In this document: positions 1 to 11,415 of the stretch, one piece after another
Layout of the letters: the number at the start of each line of letters is the position of its first letter
Numbering within the stretch: position 1 is the stretch's first letter
Assembly: GCF_013466425.1 (NCBI RefSeq)
Contig: NZ_CP059165.1
Location: forward strand, 5,828,001-5,892,000
DNA: 64,000 nt
Source: Mycobacterium vicinigordonae
GTDB taxonomy: Bacteria > Actinomycetota > Actinomycetes > Mycobacteriales > Mycobacteriaceae
Direction of reading: 5' to 3'
Program-made: the position numbers and the translations under genes
The notes under the pieces: model-generated
The model's input: only the letters and a program-made list of their open reading frames with translations
Told to the model about the DNA's origin: nothing
The model's database searches: none

Positions 1-60
1 CTGGAACCCGGTCAGCAGACGGTGAGCTTCTCAGTGACGGCGGTGTGGGAGCTAACCTGA
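1..60 (+). CDS. lpqG: C-terminal end of an LpqG-like lipoprotein (partial)
   Basis: The first 60 bases are open in the frame ending with TGA at 58-60 and encode 19 residues ending VSFSVTAVWELT. The alternating hydrophobic pattern fits the last beta strand of a SIMPL (DUF541) domain. In M. tuberculosis the gene upstream of hpt and convergent with it is lpqG, a SIMPL-domain lipoprotein. The stop lies one base from the stop of hpt on the other strand. The identity rests mainly on synteny because only the tail is visible. Confidence 0.6.
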   Translation: MEPGQQTVSFSVTAVWELT

Positions 61-61
61 G

Positions 62-631
62 CTACTCGTAGACCCGTGGGTCGAGGGTCCCGATGTAAGG
101 CAGGTCGCGGTAGCGCTCGTCGTAGTCCAGCCCGTAGCCGACGACGAAATCGTTGGGAATGTCGAAGCCTACGTAGGTGATATCGACGTTGGCGCCCACC
201 GCGTCGGGTTTACGCAGCAGCGTGCACACCCGCAGCGAACGTGGATGCCGACTGGTCAGGTTGCGCAACAACCACGACAGCGTCAGCCCGGAGTCCACCA
301 CGTCCTCGACGATCAACACGTCACGGTCGTGGATGTCGCGGTCGAGGTCCTTGAGGATCCGCACCACCCCCGACGACGATGTCGAGGAACCATACGAGCT
401 AACCGCCATGAACTCGAACTGCGTCGGTAGCGGGATAGCGCGCGCCAGGTCAGTGACGAATAGCACCGCTCCTTTGAGCACGGTGATCAGCAGCAAGTCC
501 TGCCCGGAGTCGGCGGCAAGGCCGCGGTAATCCTCGCCGATCTGACGGCCGAGTTCGGTGATCCGGAGCTGGATCTGCTCCTGGGTGAGCAGCACCGATT
601 TGATGTCCCCCGGATACAGCTCCGCCGTCAC
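62..631 (-). CDS. hpt: hypoxanthine-guanine phosphoribosyltransferase
   Basis: This cytosolic purine-salvage enzyme transfers the phosphoribosyl group of PRPP to hypoxanthine or guanine. The product has 189 residues from the GTG at 631. The frame is open further upstream, but residues before [11 protein letters not shown] are low-complexity Arg-rich and overlap tilS, so I place the start here. The PRPP-binding signature [10 protein letters not shown] is at about residues 109-118 and the PPi-loop LKGA at about 52-55. The C-terminal [12 protein letters not shown] is typical of bacterial HPRT. It lies 46 bases downstream of tilS in the same direction, as in many actinobacteria where tilS-hpt-ftsH is conserved. 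The exact start is the main uncertainty. Confidence 0.93.
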   Translation of the reverse strand: MTAELYPGDIKSVLLTQEQIQLRITELGRQIGEDYRGLAADSGQDLLLITVLKGAVLFVTDLARAIPLPTQFEFMAVSSYGSSTSSSGVVRILKDLDRDIHDRDVLIVEDVVDSGLTLSWLLRNLTSRHPRSLRVCTLLRKPDAVGANVDITYVGFDIPNDFVVGYGLDYDERYRDLPYIGTLDPRVYE

Positions 632-677
632 GATGCACAGCGTGCCACGCCGACCTGTGAACGACCAACGCAGGCTC

Positions 678-1643
678 TCACATTGCCTCGGGCGACAACG
701 TAAGCAAGCCCGCACGCCGCCCGGCAACCAAGCGCCGACCACGCAACTGAGACCCGACCGCCACCCCGCCCTGGCCCCGCCATGCCGTGACCAGCCTGTC
801 CACCGCACGGATCTGCTTGTCGGTGAGCCCGACCGCACCGCCGGATTGCAGCCAGCCCCGGATCACCCGTCGCCGCACCGGGTCGGGCAGGGCGGACAAC
901 GCACTGGCATCCAACCCGTCGCCGGACCCGATGTCGGCCAGTGCTGCGGCGGCAATCGCGTCGAGGAACTCGGTGTCCTCACGCAGCGCCGTCGCGGTGC
1001 GGGCCAGCGCTTCGGCGACCCCACCGCCGAGCACGTCTTCCAGCAGCGGCAACACCTCGCGGCGCAACCGAACCCGGGTGAAGCGGCGGTCGGCGTTGTG
1101 CGGGTCCTGCCACGTCGCCAGGCCCAGCTGGGCACAGGCGGCCAGCGTCACGGCCCGCCGCACCCCCAGCAACGGCCGACACCAGGGCGAATCGAAAGGA
1201 CGCATGCCGGCGATGGACCGGGGACCCGAGCCGCGGCCCAGCCCGAGCAGCACCGTCTCCGCCTGGTCGTCGAGGGTGTGCGCCAGCAGCACCGGGCCGT
1301 CTCGATGGGCCCGCAGGGCTGCGTAGCGGGCGGTGCGCGCCGCCGCCTCCGGCCCTCCGGCGCCGGACGGGTCACACTCGACGGATAGCACCCGCGCGTC
1401 CACACAACCTAACGAAAGAGCTTGTGCGCGTGCGTTTTCCGCGACAACAGCAGAGTCCGGCTGCAGCCCGTGGTCGACGATCAACGCCAGGGTGGGCCGC
1501 AACTCCGCGGCGACGGCGGTCAGCGCCAACGAGTCCGGCCCGCCGGACAGGCCGACACACCACCGTTCGTCGCCAGCTACGTAGACGCGGGCGAATTCGA
1601 TTGCAGCCCTGCGCAGCTGGGCTACAGCACCCGATCGATCCAT
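678..1643 (-). CDS. tilS: tRNA(Ile)-lysidine synthase
   Basis: TilS modifies cytidine-34 of the CAU-anticodon isoleucine tRNA to lysidine in an ATP-dependent reaction, so that the tRNA reads AUA. The 321-residue protein has the N-type ATP pyrophosphatase P-loop SGGPDS at residues 33-38, followed by VDHGL and the [10 protein letters not shown] segment that is diagnostic of TilS. It is short like other mycobacterial TilS proteins and lacks the long C-terminal extension of E. coli TilS. Its start overlaps the end of the DUF2342 gene by 22 bases, so the two are probably cotranscribed with hpt. This corresponds to Rv3625c (mesJ). Confidence 0.94.
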   Translation of the reverse strand: MDRSGAVAQLRRAAIEFARVYVAGDERWCVGLSGGPDSLALTAVAAELRPTLALIVDHGLQPDSAVVAENARAQALSLGCVDARVLSVECDPSGAGGPEAAARTARYAALRAHRDGPVLLAHTLDDQAETVLLGLGRGSGPRSIAGMRPFDSPWCRPLLGVRRAVTLAACAQLGLATWQDPHNADRRFTRVRLRREVLPLLEDVLGGGVAEALARTATALREDTEFLDAIAAAALADIGSGDGLDASALSALPDPVRRRVIRGWLQSGGAVGLTDKQIRAVDRLVTAWRGQGGVAVGSQLRGRRLVAGRRAGLLTLSPEAM

Positions 1644-2677
1644 CGCTGTGGATGTTCGATCTCGGCAGGCAGCGGCAACGTCTCGGGGCTCGTCCAGACC
1701 GTGTTGAAGCGCGTCATTCCGACCCTGTCCACCACCGCGTCGACGAACGCCTTGCCACGGGTGTACTGGCTTAGCTTGGCATCTAGACCCAGTAGTGCGC
1801 GCAAAATCCGTTGCAGCGGTGGCTGTTTACGCTGCCGACGTTCGTCGAACCGGTTGCGGATGGTGGCCACCGACGGAACCACCATCGGTCCGACCGCGTC
1901 CATCACGTGCTCGGCATGGCCTTCCAGCAACGTTCCGAGCACCAGCAGTTGGTCCAGCGCCTTGCGCTGCGGCTCGGATTGCACGGCGCGCACCAAACCC
2001 AGGATCCCCTCGGAACCGAAATCATCGGAACCCTTTCCGCGGCTGCGGACGAAACCGGCGAGTCGGCTCGCCACCTCTCCGAGGTTTTCGGCGGGCTCTT
2101 GGGTCAGCAGACCCAGCGAACTCGACATGTGGCCGGCGATCCACGGGTTGGCGGTGAATTGCACCCGATGAGTGACCTCGTGCAGGCACACCCACAGCCG
2201 GAAGTCGGACGGCTCGACGTTGAGCTGGCGCTCCACTGCGATCACATTGGGGTACACCAACAACAGGCTCCCCGCCCGCGCGTCCCCGAATTCGCCGAAG
2301 GGGTCGTATTGGCCGAGGATGCCCGAGGAGACGTACGCCAGCACAGCTCCCGTCTGCGCGCCGGTGAGCCGGCCGGTGAGAAAGCCCCGCGGCTTATCAC
2401 CTCCGTTGGTCATCGCCCGCATCGACTCGGTGGCCGCCCTGATCCACTGCCGCCGGTCCACCACGCGGGCCGGCGGCACCGCGCCGTCTGTGATCAGGCC
2501 GGTGACGTCGCGAACCGGTGGCTCGGCCTGCGCGGCGGCGCTCATCAGCTCGTCGATCACCTGGCGGCGGGTGTACTCCGACGTGACCGGACCCCCGCGG
2601 GTCAGCTTCTCCCCCACTGCGGCGGCGAAACGCCAGTCGACGGCGTTGCCCATGGTCAGTTCGGCGGTGTCGGTCAT
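1622..2677 (-). CDS. DUF2342 zincin-like metallopeptidase
   Basis: The product has 351 residues with a HEVTH zinc-binding helix at residues 166-170, followed by a second conserved block (NPWIAGH). This pattern defines the DUF2342 family, whose members were named for phylogenetic association with coenzyme F420 metabolism. The substrate is unknown. I chose the ATG at 2677 because it overlaps the TGA of the upstream carboxypeptidase gene as ATGA; an upstream in-frame start at 2698 would lie inside that gene. The protein has no signal peptide and is probably cytosolic. It corresponds to Rv3626c. Confidence 0.87.
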   Translation of the reverse strand: MTDTAELTMGNAVDWRFAAAVGEKLTRGGPVTSEYTRRQVIDELMSAAAQAEPPVRDVTGLITDGAVPPARVVDRRQWIRAATESMRAMTNGGDKPRGFLTGRLTGAQTGAVLAYVSSGILGQYDPFGEFGDARAGSLLLVYPNVIAVERQLNVEPSDFRLWVCLHEVTHRVQFTANPWIAGHMSSSLGLLTQEPAENLGEVASRLAGFVRSRGKGSDDFGSEGILGLVRAVQSEPQRKALDQLLVLGTLLEGHAEHVMDAVGPMVVPSVATIRNRFDERRQRKQPPLQRILRALLGLDAKLSQYTRGKAFVDAVVDRVGMTRFNTVWTSPETLPLPAEIEHPQRWIDRVL

Positions 2678-4062
2678 GCCGCGCACCCACAGAACCACAA
2701 CCGGGTCGCCAGCGCGTCCATTGCGTTGCGGCCGTTGGGTCCGGCGTCGTTGGAGATGAACGCGAAGGTAAGCACCCGTCCGCTCGCGTCGGTCAGAACC
2801 CCAACGAGCGAGTTTACGGCGGTCAGCGAGCCGGTCTTGGCCCGCAGCCAGCCCGCCGGGCCTTGATCGGTGGACCGGTCGAGGAAGCGTTCACCGAGCG
2901 TGCCGCTGCCGCCGGCGATCGGCAGCAGATCCAGCAAGGCCCGCAACGACGGCTGATCCGGCCCCGCGGCAGCCTGCACCGCGCCGTCGAGGGTGCGTGC
3001 GGTCAAGCGATTGTCCACCGACAGGCCACTGGAATCGACCAGCGCGACCCCACCGGTGTCCACATGCGCGATGTTGAGCCGATTGGTCACTGCGTCGACC
3101 GCGCCGGTGAAGCTCCGCGGCCGGTTGATGGCGGCGGCCACCTCACGCGCGATGCACTCGGCCATCACATTGTCCGAGGCGTTCATCATCTGGGACAGCC
3201 GCTGGATCAGCGGTGCGGACTGCACAACGGCCAGTTGCCGGGCGCCAGAAGGCGCCGACGCGACGGATACCGCCGCCGGGTCCAGCCCCAAGGCCTTAGC
3301 CAGCTCCCGCCCGGCATCCAACGCCGGCGTTCGAGAGCGGCGGGAGTTGACGGTGGTGGGCTGAATGCGGCCGGCATCGATCATCGCCGCCTCGATCGGG
3401 GCGACGTCGCCGTTGTCGACATCGGCGAGATCCCAACCCGGAGCGATGGTGGGACCGCTGAAAGCCGACATGTCGACCTGCACCGACGTCGGCGTCATTC
3501 CGCTGCGGTGTATCTGCTCGACCAAGTCGTTGATCCGGGCCGCACCGCGATACCAGGTGTCAACGCCGGGCGGGGCGGCCGACAGCGTCGGGTCCCCGGC
3601 GCCCACCAACACCACAGGTCCCTGCGAGCTCTGCGCGGCGGCCACCACCCGGGTGCTGATCCGCGCCTGCCGGTCCAGGGTGAGCAGCGCCGCGGCGGCG
3701 GTCAGGATTTTATTGACCGATGCCGGCACCATCGGCACGTCGTCAAGTTGACGCCACAGTTCCTTGCCGGTCATGGCATCGGTGATCCGGCCTCCCAGCC
3801 TGCCCAGATTGGGGTCGGCGGCGGCCGCGGCCAGTGCCGCCGCCACCCCGCCGGCGCTCGGTGCCTCGGCGTTGTCCGCCACCGGACTCACCCCCGCTTT
3901 GACGGTGGGCGGACGGGGCGGGGGTACCGGTGACCGGGCCCCGCTGCCGCCATGCCCACCGGTGGTGAACAGCACCGCGGCCGCGACCACGGCCGCAACG
4001 AACGCACACACCGTCAACCCCACCAACACGTGGGTGGTCTTGCGCCAGCGTTTGGGACCCAT
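2674..4062 (-). CDS. PBP4-type D-alanyl-D-alanine carboxypeptidase (peptidase S13)
   Basis: This envelope protein has about 462 residues, with a basic N-terminus and one hydrophobic segment (about residues 10-33) acting as signal or anchor, then a Pro-rich linker. The penicillin-binding triad of family S13 is present: SVNK at 115-118, SDN at 296-298 and KTG at 409-411. It should trim peptidoglycan stem peptides outside the membrane. The start [10 protein letters not shown] is preferred to an ATG 11 codons upstream by similarity to Rv3627c. It is the first gene of a minus-strand run with the DUF2342 gene, tilS and hpt, and is divergent from ppa. Confidence 0.9.
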   Translation of the reverse strand: MGPKRWRKTTHVLVGLTVCAFVAAVVAAAVLFTTGGHGGSGARSPVPPPRPPTVKAGVSPVADNAEAPSAGGVAAALAAAAADPNLGRLGGRITDAMTGKELWRQLDDVPMVPASVNKILTAAAALLTLDRQARISTRVVAAAQSSQGPVVLVGAGDPTLSAAPPGVDTWYRGAARINDLVEQIHRSGMTPTSVQVDMSAFSGPTIAPGWDLADVDNGDVAPIEAAMIDAGRIQPTTVNSRRSRTPALDAGRELAKALGLDPAAVSVASAPSGARQLAVVQSAPLIQRLSQMMNASDNVMAECIAREVAAAINRPRSFTGAVDAVTNRLNIAHVDTGGVALVDSSGLSVDNRLTARTLDGAVQAAAGPDQPSLRALLDLLPIAGGSGTLGERFLDRSTDQGPAGWLRAKTGSLTAVNSLVGVLTDASGRVLTFAFISNDAGPNGRNAMDALATRLWFCGCAA

Positions 4063-4150
4063 AGGACTGCGAAACTCCTGTCTTCTGCGCCCCATTCTGC
4101 CGAACCGGCCACGAAGGAACGCTAAGACACTGCTCGACTACTGTGTATCC

Positions 4151-4639
4151 GTGCAATTCGACGTGACCATCGAAATCCCAAAGGGCCAGCGCAACAAGTA
4201 CGAGGTCGACCACGAGACCGGCCGCGTAAGGCTGGACCGCTACCTCTACACACCGATGGCTTACCCGACCGACTACGGCTTCATCGAGGACACCCTCGGT
4301 GAAGACGGTGACCCGCTGGACGCTCTCGTACTGCTGCCGCAGCCGCTGTTCCCCGGGGTGCTGGTGGAGGCGCGGCCGGTGGGCATGTTCCGCATGGTCG
4401 ACGAGGCCGGTGGCGACGACAAGGTGCTGTGCGTGCCGGCCGGTGACCAGCGTTGGGACCACATCCAAGACATCGGCGACGTCCCGGAGTGGGAACTCGA
4501 AGCCATCAAGCACTTCTTCGTGCACTACAAGGACCTGGAGCCGGGCAAGTTCGTCAAGGCCGCCGACTGGGTCGGCCGTGCCGAAGCCGAAGCCGAGGTG
4601 CAGCGTTCGGTGGAGCGATTCAAGTCCAGCGGCCACTGA
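4151..4639 (+). CDS. ppa: inorganic pyrophosphatase (family I)
   Basis: This soluble hexameric enzyme hydrolyses PPi to two phosphates and so drives biosynthetic reactions. It has 162 residues from a GTG at 4151 ([12 protein letters not shown]), the same length as mycobacterial Ppa. The signature DGDPLDALV with the metal-binding aspartates lies near residues 52-60, and [10 protein letters not shown] precedes it. A longer open frame upstream overlaps the divergent carboxypeptidase gene and has no family similarity. Only 10 bases separate the stop from the next gene on the same strand; in H37Rv Rv3629c lies at this point. Confidence 0.97.
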   Translation: MQFDVTIEIPKGQRNKYEVDHETGRVRLDRYLYTPMAYPTDYGFIEDTLGEDGDPLDALVLLPQPLFPGVLVEARPVGMFRMVDEAGGDDKVLCVPAGDQRWDHIQDIGDVPEWELEAIKHFFVHYKDLEPGKFVKAADWVGRAEAEAEVQRSVERFKSSGH

Positions 4640-4649
4640 CGCCTAGCCC

Positions 4650-5912
4650 GTGACGGACGGCGCGAGCGCCCATGGCGCGTCGGCGGGACCGATCGCACGC
4701 GCCAGCGTCGCGCGGGTAGGCATCGCGACCGCGGTGACCGCGCTGTGCGGTTATGCGGTGATCTATCTGGCGGCGCGCAACCTCGCGCCGGGTGGCTTCT
4801 CCATATTCGGGGTGTTCTGGGGGGCGTTTGGGCTGGTTACCGGCGCCGCCAGCGGCTTACTGCAGGAGGCGACGCGCGAGATCCGGGCCATGCAGTACCT
4901 GGCTGAGCTGCCAAGTCGACGGACGCATCCACTGCGGGTCGCCGCTGTGGTCGGCCTGACCTCGGCCGCCGTAATCGCGGGGAGTTCACCGCTGTGGAGC
5001 GGACGGGTATTCGTCGAGCAGCGCTCGTTGTCGGTGGCGCTGCTCAGCGTCGGGTTGGCCGGGTTCTGCCTGCACTCCACCCTGCAGGGGATGCTCGCCG
5101 GCACCAACCGGTGGGGGCAGTACGGGGCGTTGATGGTGACCGATGCCGTCATCCGGGTGGCGGTGGCGACGGCGACCTACGTGCTCGGCTGGGGCCTGGC
5201 CGGTTTCCTGTGGGCGACCGTCACTGGCTCGGTGGCCTGGCTGATCATGCTCGCCAGTTCACCGGCCGCACGCGCGGCGGCGCGGCTAGTGACGCCCGGC
5301 AGCGCCGCGATGTTTCTGCGCGGCGCCGCCCACTCGATCACCGCGGCGGGGGCCAGCGCGATCCTGGTGATGGGCTTTCCGGTGCTGCTCAAGCTCACCT
5401 CCGCCGAGCTGGGACCACAGGGCGGCGTGGTCATCCTGGCGGTCACACTTACTCGCGCGCCGCTATTGGTTCCGCTGACCGCCATGCAGGGCAACCTGAT
5501 CGCGCACTTCGTCGACGAGCGCGGGCACCGGTTGCGTGCCCTGGTGGCACCGGCGCTACTGGTCACCGGTATCGGCGGGCTGGGGGTGCTGCTGGCCGGC
5601 GTAGTGGGCCCGTGGTTGCTGCGGTTCGCCTTCGGGGCGGACTATCAGGCCAGCAGCGCGCTGCTGGCTTGGTTGACCGCCGCTGCCGTATCGATCGCGC
5701 TGCTGACATTGACCGGCGCGGCCGCGGTCGCGGCCGCCCTGCACCGGGCGTACGCGCTGGGCTGGGTCGGCGCGACGGTGGCCTCCGGACTGTTGCTGAT
5801 GCTGCCGCTGGAGCTGGAGACCCGCACCGTGGTCGGTCTGCTGTGCGGCCCGCTGGTGGGAATTGGCGTCCATCTCGCCGCTTTGGGGCGTGCCGGCCGC
5901 GCGCGAGGCTGA
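4650..5912 (+). CDS. polytopic membrane protein, flippase-like (Rv3630 family)
   Basis: The 420-residue product is almost entirely hydrophobic, with roughly ten to twelve transmembrane helices and small-residue-rich helices typical of the polysaccharide-export/MATE-like flippase superfamily. It begins with GTG at 4650, 10 bases after ppa. A glycosyltransferase making polyprenyl-linked GalNAc follows directly. I infer a role in moving or handling a polyprenyl-linked sugar across the plasma membrane, but the sequence gives no substrate. It corresponds to Rv3630. Confidence 0.75.
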   Translation: MTDGASAHGASAGPIARASVARVGIATAVTALCGYAVIYLAARNLAPGGFSIFGVFWGAFGLVTGAASGLLQEATREIRAMQYLAELPSRRTHPLRVAAVVGLTSAAVIAGSSPLWSGRVFVEQRSLSVALLSVGLAGFCLHSTLQGMLAGTNRWGQYGALMVTDAVIRVAVATATYVLGWGLAGFLWATVTGSVAWLIMLASSPAARAAARLVTPGSAAMFLRGAAHSITAAGASAILVMGFPVLLKLTSAELGPQGGVVILAVTLTRAPLLVPLTAMQGNLIAHFVDERGHRLRALVAPALLVTGIGGLGVLLAGVVGPWLLRFAFGADYQASSALLAWLTAAAVSIALLTLTGAAAVAAALHRAYALGWVGATVASGLLLMLPLELETRTVVGLLCGPLVGIGVHLAALGRAGRARG

Positions 5913-5938
5913 TGACGGCCAGTTTTGGCGTGTAACTT

Positions 5939-6682
5939 GTGGGCTTGGATATGGGCACTGAAAAGTTAGGTACCGACACGCGTTACCCCGAAGCGCGTTA
6001 CCCCGAAGCCTGGATTGTCGTTCCCGCCTACAACGAAGCCACTGTGATCGGCGAGGTCGTCGCAGAGTTGCGTTCGGTCTTCGATCACGTCGTCGTGGTC
6101 GACGACGGCAGCACCGACGGCAGCGGCGAGGTCGCCCGGCAGGCGGGGGCGTACCTGGTGCGCCATCCGATCAACCTGGGCCAGGGCGCGGCCATCCAGA
6201 CCGGCATCGAGTACGCGCGCAGGCAACCCGGGTCTGCGGTGTTCGCCACCTTCGACGCCGACGGGCAGCACCGGGTTAAAGACGTGGCCAGGATGATCGA
6301 CCGGCTCAACCGTGGCGACGTCGACGTCGTGATCGGGACCCGGTTCGGCCAGTCCGTCGCGAGCCGGCCACCGCTGCTGAAGCGGATCGTGCTGCAGACG
6401 GCCGCGCGGTTGAGCCGGCGGGGCCGCCGGCTCGGCCTGACCGACACCAACAACGGGCTACGGGTGTTTAACAAGACAGTGGCCGACGGTCTGAACATCA
6501 CCATGAGCGGGATGAGTCACGCCAGTGAGATCGTGATGATGATCGCCGAAAACCATTGGCGGGTAGCCGAAGAACCAGTCGAAGTGCTTTACACCGAATA
6601 CTCCAAGTCCAAGGGGCAGCCGCTGCTCAACGGCGTCAACATCATCTTCGACGGATTCCTGCGTGGGCGGATACGCCGATGA
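5939..6682 (+). CDS. ppgS: GT2 glycosyltransferase, polyprenyl-phosphate GalNAc synthase (PpgS-like)
   Basis: The 247-residue protein has the GT-A fold of family 2: PAYNEA near residue 30, VVDDGSTDGS, the DADGQH metal-binding region, and a TDTNNGLR segment. This layout is shared with dolichyl-phosphate sugar synthases. The ortholog Rv3631 is known as PpgS, which transfers GalNAc to decaprenyl phosphate as donor for the galactosamine on arabinogalactan. It works at the cytoplasmic face of the membrane with the small protein encoded next. The start is GTG at 5939; an in-frame ATG at 5951 is an alternative and neither has a strong ribosome site. Confidence 0.85.
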   Translation: MGLDMGTEKLGTDTRYPEARYPEAWIVVPAYNEATVIGEVVAELRSVFDHVVVVDDGSTDGSGEVARQAGAYLVRHPINLGQGAAIQTGIEYARRQPGSAVFATFDADGQHRVKDVARMIDRLNRGDVDVVIGTRFGQSVASRPPLLKRIVLQTAARLSRRGRRLGLTDTNNGLRVFNKTVADGLNITMSGMSHASEIVMMIAENHWRVAEEPVEVLYTEYSKSKGQPLLNGVNIIFDGFLRGRIRR

Positions 6683-6698
6683 TTGAGAGGAGCGCTCG

Positions 6699-7061
6699 AT
6701 GAACTGGATCAAGGTGCTGCTGATCGGCTCGATCATCGCGCTGCTCGTCTTCCTGTTGCGCTCACGCCGCAGCGCACGGGCCCGCGCCTGGGTGAAAGTG
6801 GGCTACGTCCTGTTCGTGGTGCTCGGCATTTACGCCGTGCTGCGCCCTGACGACACCACCGTGGTGGCGCACTGGTTCGGGGTGAACCGCGGCACCGACC
6901 TGATGCTGTATGCGCTGATCATGGCGTTCAGTTTCACCACGCTGAGCACTTACATGCGGTTCAAGGACTTGGAGCTGCGCTACGCGCGCCTGGCGCGGGC
7001 CATCGCGGTGGAAGGCGCCCAGGAGCCGGAACCCGCCCCGGAGCTCTCCCCGCGAGAGTGA
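6699..7061 (+). CDS. DUF2304 small membrane protein, partner of the PpgS-like enzyme
   Basis: The 120-residue protein has three hydrophobic segments (about 5-20, 33-47 and 68-84) and a charged Glu/Pro-rich cytosolic tail, as in the DUF2304 family. A good ribosome site (GAGAGGAG) precedes the ATG by a few bases. It lies 16 bases after the GT2 gene. The M. tuberculosis counterpart Rv3632 is reported to support PpgS activity, so it probably anchors or stimulates that glycosyltransferase. A strong hairpin follows the stop codon. Confidence 0.8.
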   Translation: MNWIKVLLIGSIIALLVFLLRSRRSARARAWVKVGYVLFVVLGIYAVLRPDDTTVVAHWFGVNRGTDLMLYALIMAFSFTTLSTYMRFKDLELRYARLARAIAVEGAQEPEPAPELSPRE

Positions 7062-7103
7062 ATCCTGCGACACTCCTCTCGGCGTGTCTGTCGCGGGATT
7101 CAC
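7058..7103. terminator. bidirectional hairpin between convergent genes
   Basis: Arms of 15 bases at 7058-7072 and 7089-7103 pair with only one G-T wobble and close a 16-base loop. The left arm overlaps the stop codon of the DUF2304 gene. The hairpin sits between two convergent genes and can fold on either strand, but there is no T-run, as is common in mycobacteria. Confidence 0.65.
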
Positions 7104-7115
7104 CGTGGGCAGCGG

Positions 7116-9837
<2,722 letters not shown>

Positions 9838-9874
9838 CAATCGGGTTGCGGCAGACGCAGACCAGCCGGTTGTG

Positions 9875-9901
9875 GAGCCGCCTAGGAGAATCGAACTCCT
9901 G
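9875..9901. repeat. distal attachment-site copy (displaced tRNA-Thr 3' end)
   Basis: These 27 bases are identical to 12439-12465, which form the acceptor stem and T-arm end of tRNA-Thr. No tRNA can fold here because the 5' part is missing. The copy marks the far end of the island. Confidence 0.85.
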
Positions 9902-9988
9902 GCCTGTTCAATAAATAGATAGCAAACTGCTAGTATATGCTCAAATATCTCGACTATATCGACCTACCAACCGCATGCTAAAGATCGG

Positions 9989-10651
9989 GTGTCACCAAAT
10001 AGTGACCGAAATGACGGGTCAAAATTCCCCAGGGACCTCCAACCTTTACCCCATGGACATCCCGGGCCAACACGTGACTGGGCGCCAAGAACACGCTGGA
10101 CTTATTATGGCGCGCTAGCGGCTTGGTTCCTGTGGTTGCAGACCCAAGGTCACCGACCGGACAACCCTATGCAGCACCTAGGGCGCCCCCGCCGCCCTAG
10201 GTCGGAGCCTCGCCCGCTGTCCAACGATCACCTCTGTCGGCTACTCGCCACAAAAATGCACCGTCGCGCCCGGGCGATGGTATTGCTCGCTGCGCTGCAA
10301 GGGCTGCGGGTGCACGGGATCGCAAAACTAAAGAGTGATCATGTTGACCTGTCCAGCCGAACTATGTTCGTTACAGGAAAGGGATCTATTACCGCGTCAC
10401 TACCAATTCACAGAATGGTACTAGACCACGCTGAATTTATGCCCAGCAAAAGTTATTGGTTTCCCGGTACGAATAATGGACATCAGCACCGCGTTTCTAT
10501 ATCGAACACAATTACGGCAGCTATGGTGCGGGCTGGGGTCCCCGGATCGGCACACCAACTATGACACTGGTTTGGGACAGCGCTCGTTGCAGCCGATGTC
10601 GACCTTCGGACCACGCAGACCCTTATGCGCCACCAGAACCTGGCCAGCACC
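9989..10651 (+). pseudogene. tyrosine-recombinase integrase, inactivated
   Basis: From GTG at 9989 a 191-codon frame encodes an N-terminal helical core-binding region (TRWTYYGALAAWFLWL, residues 35-50) and the catalytic domain with box-I Arg107 (LQGLRVHG) and the beta-hairpin lysine (GKGS, K131). It then stops at TGA 10562-10564, exactly after HQL. The same frame continues HWFGTALVAADVDLRTTQ and LMRHQNLAST, which is box II (HxxRH) and the helix that follows. The stop therefore replaces the catalytic Arg of HxxRH, consistent with CGA to TGA. After LAST the frame runs into an unrelated membrane protein, so the nucleophilic Tyr is missing as well. It lies next to the distal att copy, as expected for the island integrase. 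Confidence 0.8.
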
Positions 10652-11023
10652 GTAATCCCCCTCCTTGTCGCCAGCCTGATATGTGGGGCCATCTGCCTCG
10701 CAATTGGCAGGGCGAAGAACCGCCCCGCCGCCGGGTCTTTTCTCCTGGGAGCCGTGCTTGGGGTCATCGGCGTGATGATCGTGGCCTGCTTGAAGTCCCG
10801 GCGTCCTCAGGCGCCCAAAGGGATGCGGGCGGTGAAATGCCGACGCTGTAACACCGTGCAGAACGTCGATGGTGACGCCGAGAACTGGGAGTGCTGGCAA
10901 TGTAAGAGCAGGGTATCGGTCCCGGCCGAAAGAGCCCGATGCGTGAATGCCAGGCGGGTTAGCGGACGGCGGCAGCGCCCGACAGCGGCCGGCACTCAGG
11001 GCCGAGCGGCGGGGCGTAGGTGA
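10625..11023 (+). CDS. membrane protein with C-terminal zinc ribbon, fused to integrase remnant
   Basis: This 132-codon frame starts inside the integrase relic (MRHQNLAST) and continues into two hydrophobic helices (about residues 10-28 and 36-55). A four-cysteine zinc ribbon follows (Cys72, Cys75, Cys90, Cys93), then an Arg-rich tail. The natural N-terminus was probably lost when this gene joined the integrase tail, since no other in-frame start precedes the first helix. Function is unknown; small mycobacterial proteins with membrane helices plus a zinc ribbon often occur in mobile DNA. It may not be expressed. Confidence 0.5.
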   Translation: MRHQNLASTVIPLLVASLICGAICLAIGRAKNRPAAGSFLLGAVLGVIGVMIVACLKSRRPQAPKGMRAVKCRRCNTVQNVDGDAENWECWQCKSRVSVPAERARCVNARRVSGRRQRPTAAGTQGRAAGRR

Positions 11024-11156
11024 CGGCGTCGCACTGAAGGCACGCCCAGGTGGTGCGGCCGCCGCGACGCGCACATCCGCAGGGCTGGTGCCCGACGAGC
11101 ATCCGGCCCCGCCCCAGCTGGTGGCCGGTCGGGCAGCGCTGCGGCGGGCGGACCAT
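10959..11156 (-). CDS. small cysteine-rich (zinc-ribbon-like) protein
   Basis: The 65-residue product starts at ATG 11156 and contains RCPTGHQLG, HQPCGC, TTWACLQCDA and GPECRPL. Its eight regularly placed Cys/His residues suggest one or two zinc sites. The pattern resembles small CPxGH-type proteins seen repeatedly in mycobacterial accessory regions. The stop TAA is at 10959-10961. It overlaps the tail of the membrane/zinc-ribbon frame on the other strand, where coding evidence is weaker. Function is unknown. Confidence 0.55.
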   Translation of the reverse strand: MVRPPQRCPTGHQLGRGRMLVGHQPCGCARRGGRTTWACLQCDAVTYAPPLGPECRPLSGAAAVR

Positions 11157-11344
11157 CCACGCGCCGCCGGTTCAGCCAACAAGGTCACCAACAGCTGGCA
11201 TGAACACCGATGGTAGGCGCCTGAAACGCCGAACGCCCCCGGCTCGGCGCGGGCGACGCTCTGTCGTACAGGTCCAAGCCCCAGCAGCAGCGACATCGTT
11301 GACCAGATCATCCGTCTTGCTGAGCAGCTACGCACCGCCACCTG

Positions 11345-11415
11345 AAAATAGGTCCGTAAAATAGGTCCATACATTTGGACTAGAATTATGGTCCATATGT
11401 TGGTACCATTTTCGT
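11345..11415 (+). promoter_or_regulatory. putative operator/promoter of the toxin-antitoxin operon
   Basis: Two direct copies of AAAATAGGTCC at 11345-11355 and 11358-11368 are spaced 13 bases apart. GGTCC-type sequence recurs at 11390-11395, and ATGGT/ACCAT arms flank 11388-11409. This AT-rich block directly precedes the toxin start and is the only plausible promoter of the operon. Autoregulation by the toxin-antitoxin complex is inferred from the family. Confidence 0.5.

Noticed and set aside
558..1388. 276-codon plus-strand frame over hpt and tilS
   Set aside because: Antisense shadow of two well-supported enzymes; Arg/Gln/Pro-rich with no recognisable domain.
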